From Rathayibacter sp. Leaf185 (GTDB lineage: Bacteria > Actinomycetota > Actinomycetes > Actinomycetales > Microbacteriaceae): a stretch of 64,000 nucleotides of DNA. Both the position numbers and the translations under genes were made by a program. Under the pieces are notes generated by a model. That model made no database searches. It was not told the DNA's origin and saw nothing but the letters and a program-made list of their open reading frames with translations. Shown in pieces: positions 1-9,014 of this stretch (positions are counted from its first letter, which is position 1; every line of letters starts with the position of its first letter). Location of the stretch: the NCBI RefSeq assembly GCF_001423885.1, contig NZ_LMPP01000002.1, positions 504,575-568,574 on the forward strand. Reading direction: 5' to 3'.

Positions 1-657
1 GCGCCCGCTTACGACCTGACCAACACGGTCCTCTCGGTCGGCAACGACCACCTGTGGCGGATCGCCACGACGCGCGCCGTGAACCCGGCCGCCGGTGAGC
101 GGATCCTCGACGTCGCGGCGGGCACGGGCACCTCGAGCGCCTCGCTCGCCCGCTCCGGAGCGAGCGTCGTCGCCGCCGACTTCTCGCGCGGGATGATCTC
201 GGTCGGCCGCCGCCGTCACGCCGACGACGAGCGCATCGAGTTCGTGCACGCCGACGCGATGGACCTGCCGTTCGAGGACGACTCGTTCGACGCCGTCACG
301 ATCTCGTTCGGCCTGCGCAACGTCGCCGAGCCCACCACGGCGATCGCCGAGTTCTTCCGCGTGGTGAAGCCCGGCGGGCGCATCGTGATCTGCGAGTTCT
401 CGACTCCGCCCGCGAAGCCCCTCGCCGCGGCCTACGACCTCTACCTCTCGAAGGTGATGCCCGCGATCGTGCGGATCGCCTCCTCCAACGACCCCGCCTA
501 CGACTACCTCGGCGAGTCCATCCGGGCCTGGCCCGAGCAGAAGGTCGTCGCCTCCTGGCTCCGCGACGCCGGTTTCGAGCGCGTCGCGTACCGCAACCTC
601 ACCGCGGGCATCGTCGCGCTGCACCGCGGCATCAAGCCGATCACCGCCGGCCGATGA
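1..657 (+). CDS. menG: Demethylmenaquinone methyltransferase MenG/UbiE, 5' end cut by window
   Basis: SAM-dependent C-methyltransferase for the last step of menaquinone synthesis, acting on the prenylated quinone at the membrane. The frame is open from base 1: the first visible residues, YDLTNTVLSVGNDHLWR, are the conserved MenG/UbiE N-terminal block, so the GTG at 79 is internal and the true start lies upstream. Further landmarks are ILDVAAGTGT (SAM motif I), the DAMDLPFEDDSFDAVT block and FGLRNV, all typical of UbiE. The C-terminus is complete. A polyprenyl diphosphate synthase follows 40 bases later, which fits quinone synthesis. Identification is firm; only the missing N-terminus is uncertain. 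Confidence 0.95.
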   Translation, partial: APAYDLTNTVLSVGNDHLWRIATTRAVNPAAGERILDVAAGTGTSSASLARSGASVVAADFSRGMISVGRRRHADDERIEFVHADAMDLPFEDDSFDAVTISFGLRNVAEPTTAIAEFFRVVKPGGRIVICEFSTPPAKPLAAAYDLYLSKVMPAIVRIASSNDPAYDYLGESIRAWPEQKVVASWLRDAGFERVAYRNLTAGIVALHRGIKPITAGR

Positions 658-685
658 GCGCCGGGGCCCCCTCGGGGCGAGACGT

Positions 686-691
686 TAGGGT
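686..691 (+). promoter_or_regulatory. -10 hexamer TAGGGT, leaderless-type
   Basis: TAGGGT ends 6 bases before the GTG at 698 of the polyprenyl synthase, and no ribosome binding site lies between. Transcription would start at or next to the start codon. Inferred from spacing only. Confidence 0.5.
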
Positions 692-697
692 TTCAGT

Positions 698-1786
698 GTG
701 AACGCCAGTGCGCCCGTCGCCCGCCGCAGCCCGTCTCTGACGGCGCAGCTCGGCCTCTCCGAGCGCATCTTCTCCTCCGCCTCCGACCGCGCGCTCGCCC
801 GCACGATCGATGACGGACTGGAGCAGGTCGAGGCCGGGATGGTCCACCAGCTGTCCTTCGCGGACGCGGTCGCCGACGTCTCGACCCGCTACCTCCTCGA
901 GGCCGGCGGCAAGCGCGTGCGGCCGATGCTGACCCTGCTCACCGCGCAGCTCGGCCGCGGCAACACCCCCGAGGTGCTCAGCGCCGCGCAGGCGATCGAG
1001 ATCACCCACCTCGGCTCGCTCTACCACGACGACGTGATGGACGAGGCCGAGAAGCGCCGCGGAGTCCCGTCGGCGCAGACGGTGTGGGGCAACAACGTCG
1101 CGATCCTCACCGGTGACCTGCTCTTCGCGCGCGCCAACCAGCTGATGACCGAGCTGGGCGAGCGGGCGATCCGCCTCCAGACCGACACCTTCGAACGCCT
1201 CGTCCTCGGGCAGCTGCACGAGACCGTCGGCCCGAGCGACGGCGAGGACCCGGTCGAGCACTACCTCGGCGTCCTGGCCGACAAGACCGGCTCGCTGATC
1301 GCAGCGGCGGCCCGCACCGGCGTCGTCTTCTCGGAGGCGCCCGCGCCGTTCGAGGAGGCCGTCCGCGTCTTCGGCGAGAAGATCGGCGTCGCCTTCCAGA
1401 TCGTCGACGACGTCATCGATCTCTCGCCGCAGCCGGAGGAGACGGGCAAGAACCCGGGCACCGACATCCGCGCCGGAGTCTCGACGCTGCCCATCCTGCG
1501 ACTGCGCGAGCGCGCGTCCTCCGATCGGACGGCGGCCCTGCTGCTCGCGCGCATCGAGAGCTACGTGAGCCGCACCCACGATGCGATCGCGCACACCGAC
1601 GAGCAGAGCGCCGACATCACCGACGCCATCGCCCAGCTGCGCGACCACGACGTCACCACCCAGACGCTCGCCGAGGCCCACCGCTGGGCCGACGAGGCCG
1701 TGGCCGCACTCGCTCCGCTGCCCGACGGCTCGGTCCGCAAGGCGCTCACGCGCTTCGCCGACACGGTCGTCGACCGCAACGGCTGA
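698..1786 (+). CDS. Polyprenyl diphosphate synthase (menaquinone side chain)
   Basis: Trans-isoprenyl diphosphate synthase of 362 residues that extends an allylic diphosphate with isopentenyl diphosphate. Both aspartate-rich motifs are intact: DDVMDEAEKRR near residue 111 and DDVIDL near residue 236. GGKRVRP and GNNVAILTGDLLF are also present. The length and the menG neighbour suggest the long-chain hepta/octaprenyl class that makes the menaquinone tail, but product length cannot be read from sequence. The GTG start at 698 is preceded at 6 bases by TAGGGT, so the gene may have its own leaderless transcript rather than depend on menG. Confidence 0.93.
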   Translation: MNASAPVARRSPSLTAQLGLSERIFSSASDRALARTIDDGLEQVEAGMVHQLSFADAVADVSTRYLLEAGGKRVRPMLTLLTAQLGRGNTPEVLSAAQAIEITHLGSLYHDDVMDEAEKRRGVPSAQTVWGNNVAILTGDLLFARANQLMTELGERAIRLQTDTFERLVLGQLHETVGPSDGEDPVEHYLGVLADKTGSLIAAAARTGVVFSEAPAPFEEAVRVFGEKIGVAFQIVDDVIDLSPQPEETGKNPGTDIRAGVSTLPILRLRERASSDRTAALLLARIESYVSRTHDAIAHTDEQSADITDAIAQLRDHDVTTQTLAEAHRWADEAVAALAPLPDGSVRKALTRFADTVVDRNG

Positions 1787-1864
1787 CCCTTACCGTCGCG
1801 GCGCACCACGCGCCGCAGTTATGAGACCGGAGGCGCGGCACTGCGCCCCGGCAGGAGGAACGCA

Positions 1865-3232
1865 ATGACCAAGCTCAGGCTGGCCATCGTCGGCGCGGGT
1901 CCCGCGGGCATCTACGCCGCCGACCTCATGATCAAGGCCGAGAAGAAGTTCGACGTCTCGATCGATCTGTTCGAGCAGCTCCCGGCGCCCTACGGGCTGG
2001 TGCGCTACGGAGTCGCCCCCGACCACCCGCGCATCAAGGGGATCATCACGGCGCTCCGCGAGGTCCTCGACCGCGGCGACATCCGGATCTTCGGCAACGT
2101 GCACTTCGGCACCGATATCACGCTCGAGGATCTCAAGCGCCACTACCACGCAGTGATCTTCTCGACCGGAGCGATCCGCGACGCCCCGCTCGAGATCCCG
2201 GGCGTCGAGCTCGAGGGCTCGTACGGCGCCGCCGACTTCGTCAGCTGGTTCGACGGCCACCCCGACGTGCCGCGCACGTGGCCGCTCGAGGCGTCCTCGG
2301 TGGCCGTGATCGGCAACGGCAACGTCGCGCTCGACGTGTCGCGGATGCTCGCGAAGCACGCCGACGACCTCCTCCCCACCGAGGTTCCGCCGAACGTCTA
2401 CGAGGGCCTCAAGGCCTCGCCCGTCACCGACGTCCACGTGTTCGGGCGCCGGGGGCCGGCGCAGGTGAAGTTCACGCCGCTCGAGCTGCGCGAGCTCGGC
2501 GAGCTGCGCGACGTCGACATGATCGTCGCCGACGAGGACTTCGTGATGGACCCCGCCTCGCAGGCGGCCATCGACACCAACAAGCAGGTCATGGTCATCA
2601 ACCGGGTGCTGAACCAGTGGCGCACCCGCGAGGTCGGGGCCGCGTCGCGCCGCCTCCACCTGCACTTCTGGGCCAAGCCGCTCGAGTTCGTCGACGACGG
2701 CGAGGGGCGCGTCGCGGCGATCCGCTACGAGCGCACCGAGCCCGACGGCGAGGGCGGTGTGCGCGGCACGGGCGAGATCCGCGAGGTGCCGGTGCAGGCC
2801 GTCTACCGCGCTGTCGGCTACTTCGGCTCGCCTCTCGACGGCCTGCCGTTCGACGAGCGCCGCGGAGTGATCCCGAACCGTGAGGGAATGGTCCTGGACG
2901 ACGAGGACCAGCCGGTCCACGGCGTCTACGCGACCGGCTGGATCAAGCGCGGACCGGTCGGGCTCATCGGCCACACGAAGTCCGACGCGATGGAGACCGT
3001 CGGGCACGTGCTCAACGACCAGGCCTCGTGGTGGACGCCGGCGCACCCCGAGGAGTCGGCGATCGTCGCCCTCCTCGAGGAGCGCGAGGTCCCGTACACC
3101 GACCTCGACGGCTGGCACCGTCTCGACGAGCACGAGATGGCGCTCGGTGCGCCCGAGGGTCGCGTGCGCGTCAAGGTCGTGCCGCGCGAGGACATGATCG
3201 CGATCTCGCGGTCCGAGGTCGTCGCGCGCTGA
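1865..3232 (+). CDS. fprA: Ferredoxin/adrenodoxin-type NADP+ reductase (FprA family)
   Basis: FAD- and NADPH-binding reductase of 455 residues that passes electrons between NADPH and ferredoxins. An N-terminal FAD motif [11 protein letters not shown] (residues 9-19) is followed by [13 protein letters not shown], typical of the adrenodoxin reductase family. An NADPH motif [13 protein letters not shown] lies near residue 149, and [15 protein letters not shown] near the C-terminus matches the family. No fused ferredoxin domain is seen. The ATG at 1865 has a strong AGGAGGA site at 1853-1859. A terminator-like hairpin follows the stop. Confidence 0.95.
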   Translation: MTKLRLAIVGAGPAGIYAADLMIKAEKKFDVSIDLFEQLPAPYGLVRYGVAPDHPRIKGIITALREVLDRGDIRIFGNVHFGTDITLEDLKRHYHAVIFSTGAIRDAPLEIPGVELEGSYGAADFVSWFDGHPDVPRTWPLEASSVAVIGNGNVALDVSRMLAKHADDLLPTEVPPNVYEGLKASPVTDVHVFGRRGPAQVKFTPLELRELGELRDVDMIVADEDFVMDPASQAAIDTNKQVMVINRVLNQWRTREVGAASRRLHLHFWAKPLEFVDDGEGRVAAIRYERTEPDGEGGVRGTGEIREVPVQAVYRAVGYFGSPLDGLPFDERRGVIPNREGMVLDDEDQPVHGVYATGWIKRGPVGLIGHTKSDAMETVGHVLNDQASWWTPAHPEESAIVALLEEREVPYTDLDGWHRLDEHEMALGAPEGRVRVKVVPREDMIAISRSEVVAR

Positions 3233-3246
3233 CACCGCTCGATCGA

Positions 3247-3276
3247 GGGCCCTCCGGAGCGATCCGGGGGGCCCTT
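3247..3276 (+). terminator. Terminator-like hairpin after fprA
   Basis: GGGCCCTCCGG (3247-3257) pairs with CCGGGGGGCCC (3264-3274) around a 6-base loop, with one mismatch. There is only a short TT after it. It separates fprA from the UvrA-like gene. Confidence 0.6.
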
Positions 3277-3342
3277 CGCCGTCGTCGCGCGGATGTCGGT
3301 GGGCTCCCGTACCATTCGGGCAACCACGAGGACGGGGACGCC

Positions 3343-5595
3343 ATGAGCACGCAAGGCCCGCACGACGTCATCCGGGTGCGCGGCGCCCGGCAGAACAACC
3401 TGCGCGGGGTCGACGTCGACATCCCCAAGCGCCGCATCACGGTCTTCACCGGTGTCTCGGGCTCGGGCAAGTCGTCCCTGGTGTTCGGCACGATCGCGGC
3501 CGAGTCGCAGCGACTGATCAACGAGACCTACTCCGCGTTCCTCCAGCAGTTCATGGGCTCGCCCGCCCGCCCCGATGTCGAGTCGCTCGACGGGCTCTCG
3601 GCCACGATCGTGGTCGATCAGGAGCGGATGGGCTCGAACGCCCGCTCGACGGTCGGCACCGCGACCGATGCGTACACGATGCTGCGCATCCTCTTCAGTC
3701 GCATCGGCGACCCCCACGTGGGCACCAGCGGCGCCTTCTCGTTCAACCTGCCCGAGGGGATGTGCCCGCGGTGCGAGGGCACGGGGCGCGTCTCCGACAT
3801 CGACCTCGACGCGCTCTTCGACCGCTCGAAGTCGCTCGACGGCGGAGCGCTCGACGCGATCCCCAACTTCGTCGTCGGCGGCTGGTACTGGAAGAGCCTC
3901 GCCGAATCGGGCCTGTACCCCGCCGACGTGCCGATCGCCGACTTCACCCCGCAGCAGCTCGACGACTTCCTGTACCACCCGTCCGCCAAGATGGCGATCG
4001 CGGGCATGAACCTCACCTACGAGGGGCTCGTGGTCAAGGTGACCAGGCTCTACCTCGCGAAGGAGGCGGCGCAGGCGCACATCCGCGCCTTCGCCGAGCG
4101 GGTGGCCACCTTCGCCGACTGCCCCGAGTGCGGCGGAGCGCGGCTGACGCGGGCGGCGCTCTCCTCCCTGATCGCCGGGCGGAACATCGCGGAGTGCTCG
4201 TCGATGCAGGCGACCGATCTGGCCGAGTGGCTGCGCACCGTCGAGGACGCCTCGGTCGCTCCGATCGTCGACGCGCTGCTCGGCACGCTCGACTCGCTGG
4301 TGCAGGTCGGGCTGGGATACCTCTCGCTCGATCGCGAGTCGGGCACCCTCTCGGGAGGCGAGGCGCAGCGGGTCAAGATGGTGCGGCACCTCGGCTCGAG
4401 CCTGACCGACATCACCTACGTCTTCGACGAGCCGACGGCGGGCCTGCATCCGCACGACGTGTCGCGGGTGGTCGAGCTGCTCCGCCGGCTCCGCGACAAG
4501 GGCAACACGGTGCTCGTCGTCGAGCACAAGCCCGAGATCATCCGGATGGCCGACCACGTCGTCGACCTGGGGCCCCGCGCCGGCGCGCACGGCGGCGAGA
4601 TCCGCTTCGAGGGGTCGGTCGAGGAGCTCCGCGGGTCGGACACCCTGACGGGGCGCCACCTCGAGCACCGGGTGCCGCTCAAGTCCGCCGTCCGCTCTCC
4701 GCGCGGCGTCGCCGAGATCCGCGGGGCCGCGACCCACAACCTCCGCGGTGTCGACGTCGACGTGCCGCTGGGAGTGCTGGCCGTGGTGACGGGAGTCGCG
4801 GGGTCGGGCAAGTCCTCGCTCATCCACGGCTCGCTGGCGAAGCGCGAGGGGGTGATCGTCGCCGATCAGTCGCCCATCCGCGGGTCGCGGCGGAGCAATC
4901 CGGCCACCTACACGGGCGTGCTGGACTCCATCCGCGCCGCCTTCGCGAAGGCCAACAAGGTCAAGCCCGCGCTGTTCAGCGCCAACTCCGCCGGCGCCTG
5001 CCCGGTCTGCAAGGGCGCGGGGCTGATCTTCACCGAGCTGGGCCCGGCCGCGACGGTCTCCTCGGTCTGCGAGGAGTGCGAGGGCAAGCGCTTCACCGCC
5101 GAGGTGCTCGAGTACCGGCTCGACGGCAGGAACATCCACGAGGTGCTCTCGATGCCGATCCTCGAGGCGGCCGGCTTCTTCGACTCGGGGCCGGCGCACA
5201 CGGTCCTCGCCCGCCTGGTCGACGTCGGCCTCGGCTACATCACCCTCGGGCAGCCGCTCAACACGCTCTCGGGCGGCGAGCGGCAGCGACTGAAGCTGGC
5301 CATCAACATGGCCTCGAAGGGCTCGGTCTACATCCTCGACGAGCCGACGACCGGGCTGCACCTGGCCGATGTCGACAACCTGCTGGGCCTGCTCGACCGG
5401 CTGGTCGACTCCGGCAACTCGGTGATCGTGATCGAGCACCACCAGGCGCTGATGGCGCACGCCGACTGGATCATCGACGTGGGACCCGGCGCCGGCCACG
5501 AGGGCGGCTCGATCGTCTTCGAGGGGACGCCGTCGGCACTCGTCGCCGACGCCGACACCCTCACCGCGCGGGCGCTGCGCGCCTACGTCGGCTGA
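3343..5595 (+). CDS. UvrA-like ABC excinuclease paralogue (short class)
   Basis: Twin-ABC DNA-binding ATPase of 750 residues. Walker A motifs [10 protein letters not shown] (near residue 38) and [10 protein letters not shown] (near 484) and signatures [10 protein letters not shown] and [10 protein letters not shown] show two complete ATPase halves. Zinc-ligand modules [16 protein letters not shown] and the CPVC/CEEC pair are present. At 750 residues it is about 200 shorter than housekeeping UvrA, matching UvrA2/DrrC-type paralogues linked to drug resistance or DNA damage tolerance. No UvrB or UvrC is nearby, so a housekeeping repair role is unlikely. The ATG at 3343 is chosen because the family N-terminus [12 protein letters not shown] follows; the open frame upstream overlaps fprA. 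Confidence 0.9.
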   Translation: MSTQGPHDVIRVRGARQNNLRGVDVDIPKRRITVFTGVSGSGKSSLVFGTIAAESQRLINETYSAFLQQFMGSPARPDVESLDGLSATIVVDQERMGSNARSTVGTATDAYTMLRILFSRIGDPHVGTSGAFSFNLPEGMCPRCEGTGRVSDIDLDALFDRSKSLDGGALDAIPNFVVGGWYWKSLAESGLYPADVPIADFTPQQLDDFLYHPSAKMAIAGMNLTYEGLVVKVTRLYLAKEAAQAHIRAFAERVATFADCPECGGARLTRAALSSLIAGRNIAECSSMQATDLAEWLRTVEDASVAPIVDALLGTLDSLVQVGLGYLSLDRESGTLSGGEAQRVKMVRHLGSSLTDITYVFDEPTAGLHPHDVSRVVELLRRLRDKGNTVLVVEHKPEIIRMADHVVDLGPRAGAHGGEIRFEGSVEELRGSDTLTGRHLEHRVPLKSAVRSPRGVAEIRGAATHNLRGVDVDVPLGVLAVVTGVAGSGKSSLIHGSLAKREGVIVADQSPIRGSRRSNPATYTGVLDSIRAAFAKANKVKPALFSANSAGACPVCKGAGLIFTELGPAATVSSVCEECEGKRFTAEVLEYRLDGRNIHEVLSMPILEAAGFFDSGPAHTVLARLVDVGLGYITLGQPLNTLSGGERQRLKLAINMASKGSVYILDEPTTGLHLADVDNLLGLLDRLVDSGNSVIVIEHHQALMAHADWIIDVGPGAGHEGGSIVFEGTPSALVADADTLTARALRAYVG

Positions 5596-5599
5596 GCAC

Positions 5600-5661
5600 C
5601 GAGGGAACGCCGGACCGTCACCGCCCGTTCCGGGACTCCTCGACGGTTCGGGGTTCCCTCG
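5600..5661. terminator. Long imperfect hairpin between convergent genes
   Basis: CGAGGGAAC...CCGGACCGTC (5600-5619) pairs with GACGGTTCGG...GTTCCCTCG (5642-5661) with few mismatches around a 22-base loop. It lies between the convergent UvrA-like and Nudix genes and probably terminates both. The outer GAGGGAAC/GTTCCCTC arms recur at 58304-58371. Confidence 0.6.
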
Positions 5662-5672
5662 CCGACGCCGCG

Positions 5673-6347
5673 TCAGCGCGCGAAGGGGCCCTTCAGGGCA
5701 GCCCACTGCAGCAGCATGATCGTCTTGGCGTCGACGATCTGCACGCCGATCTGGGCGAGCGCCTCGTCGAACGAGAGCTCGACCAGCTCGGTGTCCTCGC
5801 CCTCGTCGGCGAGACCCGCGTAGGCGCCCTCGCGCGAGCCCGCGCGGTAGCGGCCGGCGAAGAAGTGCAGCTTCTCGGTGATCGAGCCCGGGCTCATGTA
5901 CGAGTCGAAAACGTGCTCGAGGCGGCCGATCTCGAGGCCGGTCTCCTCCTCCGCCTCGCGGCGGGCGCCCTCCTCCGGGCCGTCCTCGTCGAGGAGCCCG
6001 GCCGGCACCTCGAGGAGCATGCCGTCGAGGTTGCCGTTGACGTAGGTGGGGTAGCGGAACTGGCGGACCAGCACGACCGTGCGTGCGTCGGGGTCGAAGA
6101 GCAGCACGGCCGCGCCGTTGCCCCGGTCGTACGTCTCGCGGTGCTCGGTGGTCCAGCGGCCGTCGCGGTGCCGGTACTCGAACTCGGTGGTGCGGAGGAT
6201 GTACCAGTGGCTGGAGAGCAGGGTCACCTGCTTCACCACGACATCCGGGTTGCCGGTGAGGTCGTAGCCCTCGCCGTCGAGGCCGGTGCGGCCTCGACGA
6301 TCGGGGACGTCGATGCCGGGAGTCGAGATGTCCGTTGCGTTCGACAT
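5673..6347 (-). CDS. Nudix hydrolase, NudK (GDP-mannose pyrophosphatase)-like
   Basis: Hydrolyses nucleoside diphosphates linked to another moiety; 224 residues. The Nudix box reads [20 protein letters not shown], carrying the REAEEETG core. Flanking blocks [27 protein letters not shown] and the [15 protein letters not shown] block match NudK rather than generic Nudix proteins. NudK enzymes cleave GDP-mannose and ADP-ribose; the substrate here is inferred. The N-terminus carries about 35 extra residues before the NudK-like core. It starts 3 bases after the yajQ stop and is probably co-transcribed with it. Confidence 0.88.
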   Translation of the reverse strand: MSNATDISTPGIDVPDRRGRTGLDGEGYDLTGNPDVVVKQVTLLSSHWYILRTTEFEYRHRDGRWTTEHRETYDRGNGAAVLLFDPDARTVVLVRQFRYPTYVNGNLDGMLLEVPAGLLDEDGPEEGARREAEEETGLEIGRLEHVFDSYMSPGSITEKLHFFAGRYRAGSREGAYAGLADEGEDTELVELSFDEALAQIGVQIVDAKTIMLLQWAALKGPFAR

Positions 6348-6350
6348 GCC

Positions 6351-6839
6351 TCAGCGGAAGTTGACGAACTGGAGGTCGAGGTCGAGATCGGCCCCGCGCA
6401 GCAGCGCCATCGTCGCCTGCAGGTCGTCGCGGCTCTTGGAGGAGACGCGGAGCTCGTCGCCCTGGATCTGCGACTTGACCGACTTGGGCGCCTCGTCGCG
6501 GATCAGCTTGTTGATCTTCTTCGCGTGCTCCTGATCGATGCCGTCCTTGAGGGTCGACTCGATCCGGTACTCCTTGCCCGAGGCGAAGGGCTCGCCCGAG
6601 TCGAGGCTCTTGAGGCTGATGCCGCGCTTGATCAGCTTCGTCTGGAACACGTCGAGGATGGCGTTCGCGCGCTCCTCGGTGTTGGCCTTGATCAGGATCT
6701 TCTCGCCGCTCCAGGCGATCGAGGCGCCGACGTTCTTGAAGTCGTAGCGCTGCTCGACCTCCTTGTGGGCCTGGTTCAGGGCGTTGTCCGCCTCCATCTT
6801 GTCGACCTTGCTGACGACGTCGAACGTTGAATCTGCCAT
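6351..6839 (-). CDS. yajQ: YajQ family nucleotide-binding protein (DUF520)
   Basis: Small cytoplasmic protein of 162 residues. It matches YajQ end to end: [20 protein letters not shown] at the N-terminus, a [10 protein letters not shown] block, and FVNFR at the C-terminus. Family members bind nucleotides, and some bind cyclic di-GMP; the role in this organism is unknown. A TAAGCT hexamer on the minus strand (plus 6847-6852) lies 7 bases before the ATG, but GGAGG is also present, so the transcript may be leaderless or have a very short leader. First gene of a two-gene unit with the Nudix hydrolase. Confidence 0.95.
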   Translation of the reverse strand: MADSTFDVVSKVDKMEADNALNQAHKEVEQRYDFKNVGASIAWSGEKILIKANTEERANAILDVFQTKLIKRGISLKSLDSGEPFASGKEYRIESTLKDGIDQEHAKKINKLIRDEAPKSVKSQIQGDELRVSSKSRDDLQATMALLRGADLDLDLQFVNFR

Positions 6840-6927
6840 GCCTCCGAGCTTAGCTTTCGGGGGCTGCGGGGCCGATGCGCAGGCACCGCTGGTGCTGGTG
6901 CGCAGGCACGCCTGATAACACTGGAGG

Positions 6928-7668
6928 GTGCGCCGCCTCCCATCCCTGCTCGTCGTGCCGCTCGTCGCTGCGCTGCTCGCGGGCTGCGCTCCCTCGGCGC
7001 CCTCCTCCTCCGTCGACTACGAGGCCGGTGTGAGCACGGTGCCGCCGACGGTGAGCGCCCCCGCCGCCGCCGACCCCGCGCTGCTCGAGGACGCGGACGA
7101 GACCGCGGCGACGCCGGTGCGGCTCCTCACCCGCGCCGACTGGCTGTCGAGCGCGGCGGAGGGGAGCGGCATCCCCGAGCGAGCGCTCACCGCCTACGCG
7201 GGCGCCGCGCTCCTCACCTCCTCCGTCGACCCCGGCTGTCGGCTCGACTGGGCGACGCTCGCCGGCATCGGCTACGTCGAGAGCCGGCACGGGACGATCT
7301 TCGGCGGTGTCCTCGGCGAGGACGGCCGCCCCTCCGAGCCGATCTACGGCCCCCGCCTGGACGGCACGCAGTTCGACCTCGTCGAGGACAACGACGGCGG
7401 AGCGCTCGACGGCGACCCCGAGGTCGACCGCGCGATGGGACCGCTGCAGATCATCCCGGCCACCTGGATGGCGTGGGCGTCGACCGGCTGGGACCCGCAG
7501 AACGTCGATCAGCAGGCCGTCACCGCGGCGCGCTACCTGTGCGAGGCGGGCGGCGACCTCTCGACCGAGTCGGGCTGGCGCGCGGCGATCGCGGCCTACA
7601 ACCCCGCGGCGAGCTACGCGGGCAAGGTCGCCGAGGCGGCCTCGCGCTATGCGGCGGCGACGGAGTGA
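6928..7668 (+). CDS. Lytic transglycosylase-like lipoprotein
   Basis: Predicted secreted lipoprotein of 246 residues. The N-terminus [20 protein letters not shown] is a signal peptide with lipobox LLAGC (Cys20). The catalytic domain has [10 protein letters not shown], with the putative catalytic Glu in YVES, then [11 protein letters not shown] and a C-terminal [14 protein letters not shown] block, as in MltB/SLT-type peptidoglycan lytic transglycosylases. It probably acts on the cell wall from the outer face of the membrane. The GTG at 6928 directly abuts GGAGG (too close for a normal ribosome site), while GATAAC lies 8 bases upstream, suggesting leaderless expression. A tRNA-Tyr gene follows. 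Confidence 0.87.
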   Translation: MRRLPSLLVVPLVAALLAGCAPSAPSSSVDYEAGVSTVPPTVSAPAAADPALLEDADETAATPVRLLTRADWLSSAAEGSGIPERALTAYAGAALLTSSVDPGCRLDWATLAGIGYVESRHGTIFGGVLGEDGRPSEPIYGPRLDGTQFDLVEDNDGGALDGDPEVDRAMGPLQIIPATWMAWASTGWDPQNVDQQAVTAARYLCEAGGDLSTESGWRAAIAAYNPAASYAGKVAEAASRYAAATE

Positions 7669-7759
7669 CCGGGCGCGCTCGATTTCCGATCCACCGGCCG
7701 CGTGGGTATCCTTGTCCAGCGCCTCCGGTCAGAGCCAGCCTCGCGGCCGGGTGCGCCAC

Positions 7760-7841
7760 GGCGAGTTACCCTAGCGGCCAAAGGGATCTGACTGTAAATC
7801 AGACGGCGTAGCCTTCGGGGGTTCGAATCCCTCACTCGCCA
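7760..7841 (+). tRNA. tRNA-Tyr (GTA)
   Basis: Acceptor GGCGAGT pairs with ACTCGCC, with discriminator A. The anticodon stem TCTGA/TCAGA carries loop CTGTAAA with anticodon GTA at 7794-7796. A T-arm with TTCGAAT is present. The long variable arm is expected for bacterial tRNA-Tyr. CCA is not encoded. A TATCCT hexamer at 7707-7712 is a candidate -10 box. Confidence 0.95.
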
Positions 7842-7946
7842 CTCCACGCACTACAACCAGCGATTCTGGTGTGTTTCGTGTGCTGAAGCTCCTCGTCCCC
7901 GGATGGAGCGTCTGCCGGAACCGTCCCTCGGAGTGCAGAGCTCCGG

Positions 7947-7989
7947 AAGCCCCGCGATCGCCTCCTGGAGGGGGTCGGCGGGGCTTTTT
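7947..7989 (+). terminator. Rho-independent terminator downstream of tRNA-Tyr
   Basis: GCCCCGC (7949-7955) pairs with GCGGGGC (7978-7984), followed directly by TTTTT (7985-7989). The loop can form an inner stem. It is the most classical terminator in the window. Confidence 0.85.
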
Positions 7990-8025
7990 CCGTGCCGGCG
8001 GTGGTGCTGTGCCGAGCACCTGCCT

Positions 8026-8093
8026 CACAACTGAGGCTGGATGCTGCGAATCGCCGATTTCATCGCGATTCGGGTCGTCCAGCCTGAGTTGTG
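8026..8093. repeat. Long two-level palindrome (cruciform) 3' of the NmrA-like gene
   Basis: Outer arms CACAACTGAGGCTGGA (8026-8041) and TCCAGCCTGAGTTGTG (8078-8093) pair with one mismatch. Inner arms CGAATCGC (8047-8054) and GCGATTCG (8065-8072) pair perfectly. It lies 3' of the minus-strand gene at 8124-8972 and downstream of the tRNA-Tyr terminator. It could terminate leftward transcription. Confidence 0.55.
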
Positions 8094-8123
8094 GATCCGC
8101 GCGACGACGCCGCCGGGCAGCGG

Positions 8124-8972
8124 TCAGAGAGAGGCGGGCGGATCCACGGCGAGGAACTGCCCGAGCGACAGGGGAGGGCGGCCGGTCAGGCGCTCGACGT
8201 CTCCGCTCACCTGCTCCAGCTCGCCGGCGGCGACGGCCGTGTAGGTGCTGACCCAGGCATCGAGCTGCCAGGGCGGCGCGTTCCAGCGGGCGCGCGATGC
8301 GTAGGCCTCGTCGAGGGTCTCGTCGATGAAGGCGGCGGGGCGGCCGGCCGCGGTCAGGGTCGCCGCGATCTCGGCGAAGGTGACGGCCTCGGGGCCGGTG
8401 AGCTCGTAGGTGGCGCCCCGGTGCTCCTCCGGAGAGCGGAGGATCGCGGCGGCCGTGCGGGCGACATCCGCACGCGCGACGATCGCCGCCCTGCCCTCAC
8501 CCGCCGGTCCGCGGATCGCGCCGTCCTCGCCGAGCATCTCCGACATGAAGTCGAGGTAGAGGTTGTCGCGGAGGAAGGTCCAGGCCATGCCCGACGCGCG
8601 GATCGCCTCCTCCGTCGCGGCGTGATCGCGGGCGAGCGTGAAGGTCGCGGTCGGGGACGCGCCGACGAAGGAGGTGTAGACGATGTGCTCGACGCCGGCC
8701 TCCGCGGCGGTGGCGACCAGCGCGAGGTGCTCCGAGAGGCGGTCCTCCTGCTCCGCGGCCGAGACCATCAGCAGCAGTCGCACGCCGCTGAGCGCGTCGC
8801 CGACGTCGGTGAAGGAGGCGCGCCTGGTCTCGGCTCCGGGGAGCACGGGCGCGCGCGAGGGGTCGCGGGCGAGGAGACGGAGGGGGAGGCCCTCCTCGGC
8901 GAGGAGGCGGGCGACGCGGCCGCCCACGGCTCCCGTCACTCCGGTGACGGCGATCGGCTGCTGAGTGCTCAT
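8124..8972 (-). CDS. NAD(P)H-binding NmrA/QorB-type oxidoreductase
   Basis: Cytoplasmic Rossmann protein of 282 residues. MSTQQPIAVTGVTGAVGGRV carries the GxxGxxG dinucleotide motif. Later blocks VEHIVYTSFVGASP, FLRDNLYLDFM and TYELTGPEAVTFAEIA match the NmrA-like/QorB NAD(P)H:quinone reductase group of atypical SDRs, which lack the YxxxK motif. The ATG at 8972 is preferred because the fold begins at once; an ATG at 8981 is possible. It is divergent from the inositol phosphatase gene. The substrate cannot be assigned. Confidence 0.85.
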   Translation of the reverse strand: MSTQQPIAVTGVTGAVGGRVARLLAEEGLPLRLLARDPSRAPVLPGAETRRASFTDVGDALSGVRLLLMVSAAEQEDRLSEHLALVATAAEAGVEHIVYTSFVGASPTATFTLARDHAATEEAIRASGMAWTFLRDNLYLDFMSEMLGEDGAIRGPAGEGRAAIVARADVARTAAAILRSPEEHRGATYELTGPEAVTFAEIAATLTAAGRPAAFIDETLDEAYASRARWNAPPWQLDAWVSTYTAVAAGELEQVSGDVERLTGRPPLSLGQFLAVDPPASL

Positions 8973-8998
8973 GCTCTCCATGATCCTCCGCGCGCCGG

Positions 8999-9008
8999 TC
9001 CCTAGGCT
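8999..9008. promoter_or_regulatory. Overlapping divergent -10 boxes
   Basis: TAGGCT (9003-9008, plus) ends 6 bases before the ATG at 9015, and TAGGGA (8999-9004, minus) faces the NmrA-like gene. The two hexamers share two bases in a CCTAGG palindrome, so the promoters would compete for one polymerase. Inferred from motif and spacing. Confidence 0.4.
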
Positions 9009-9014
9009 GGGCGC

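Noticed and set aside
2926-5706. 926-residue minus-strand frame across the UvrA-like gene
   Set aside because: It is antisense to a clearly conserved ATPase, has Arg/Asp/Val-rich shadow composition and no domain. High GC makes such long empty frames common.
7771-8028. Minus-strand frames over the tRNA-Tyr region
   Set aside because: They are chance frames antisense to a complete tRNA and its terminator.
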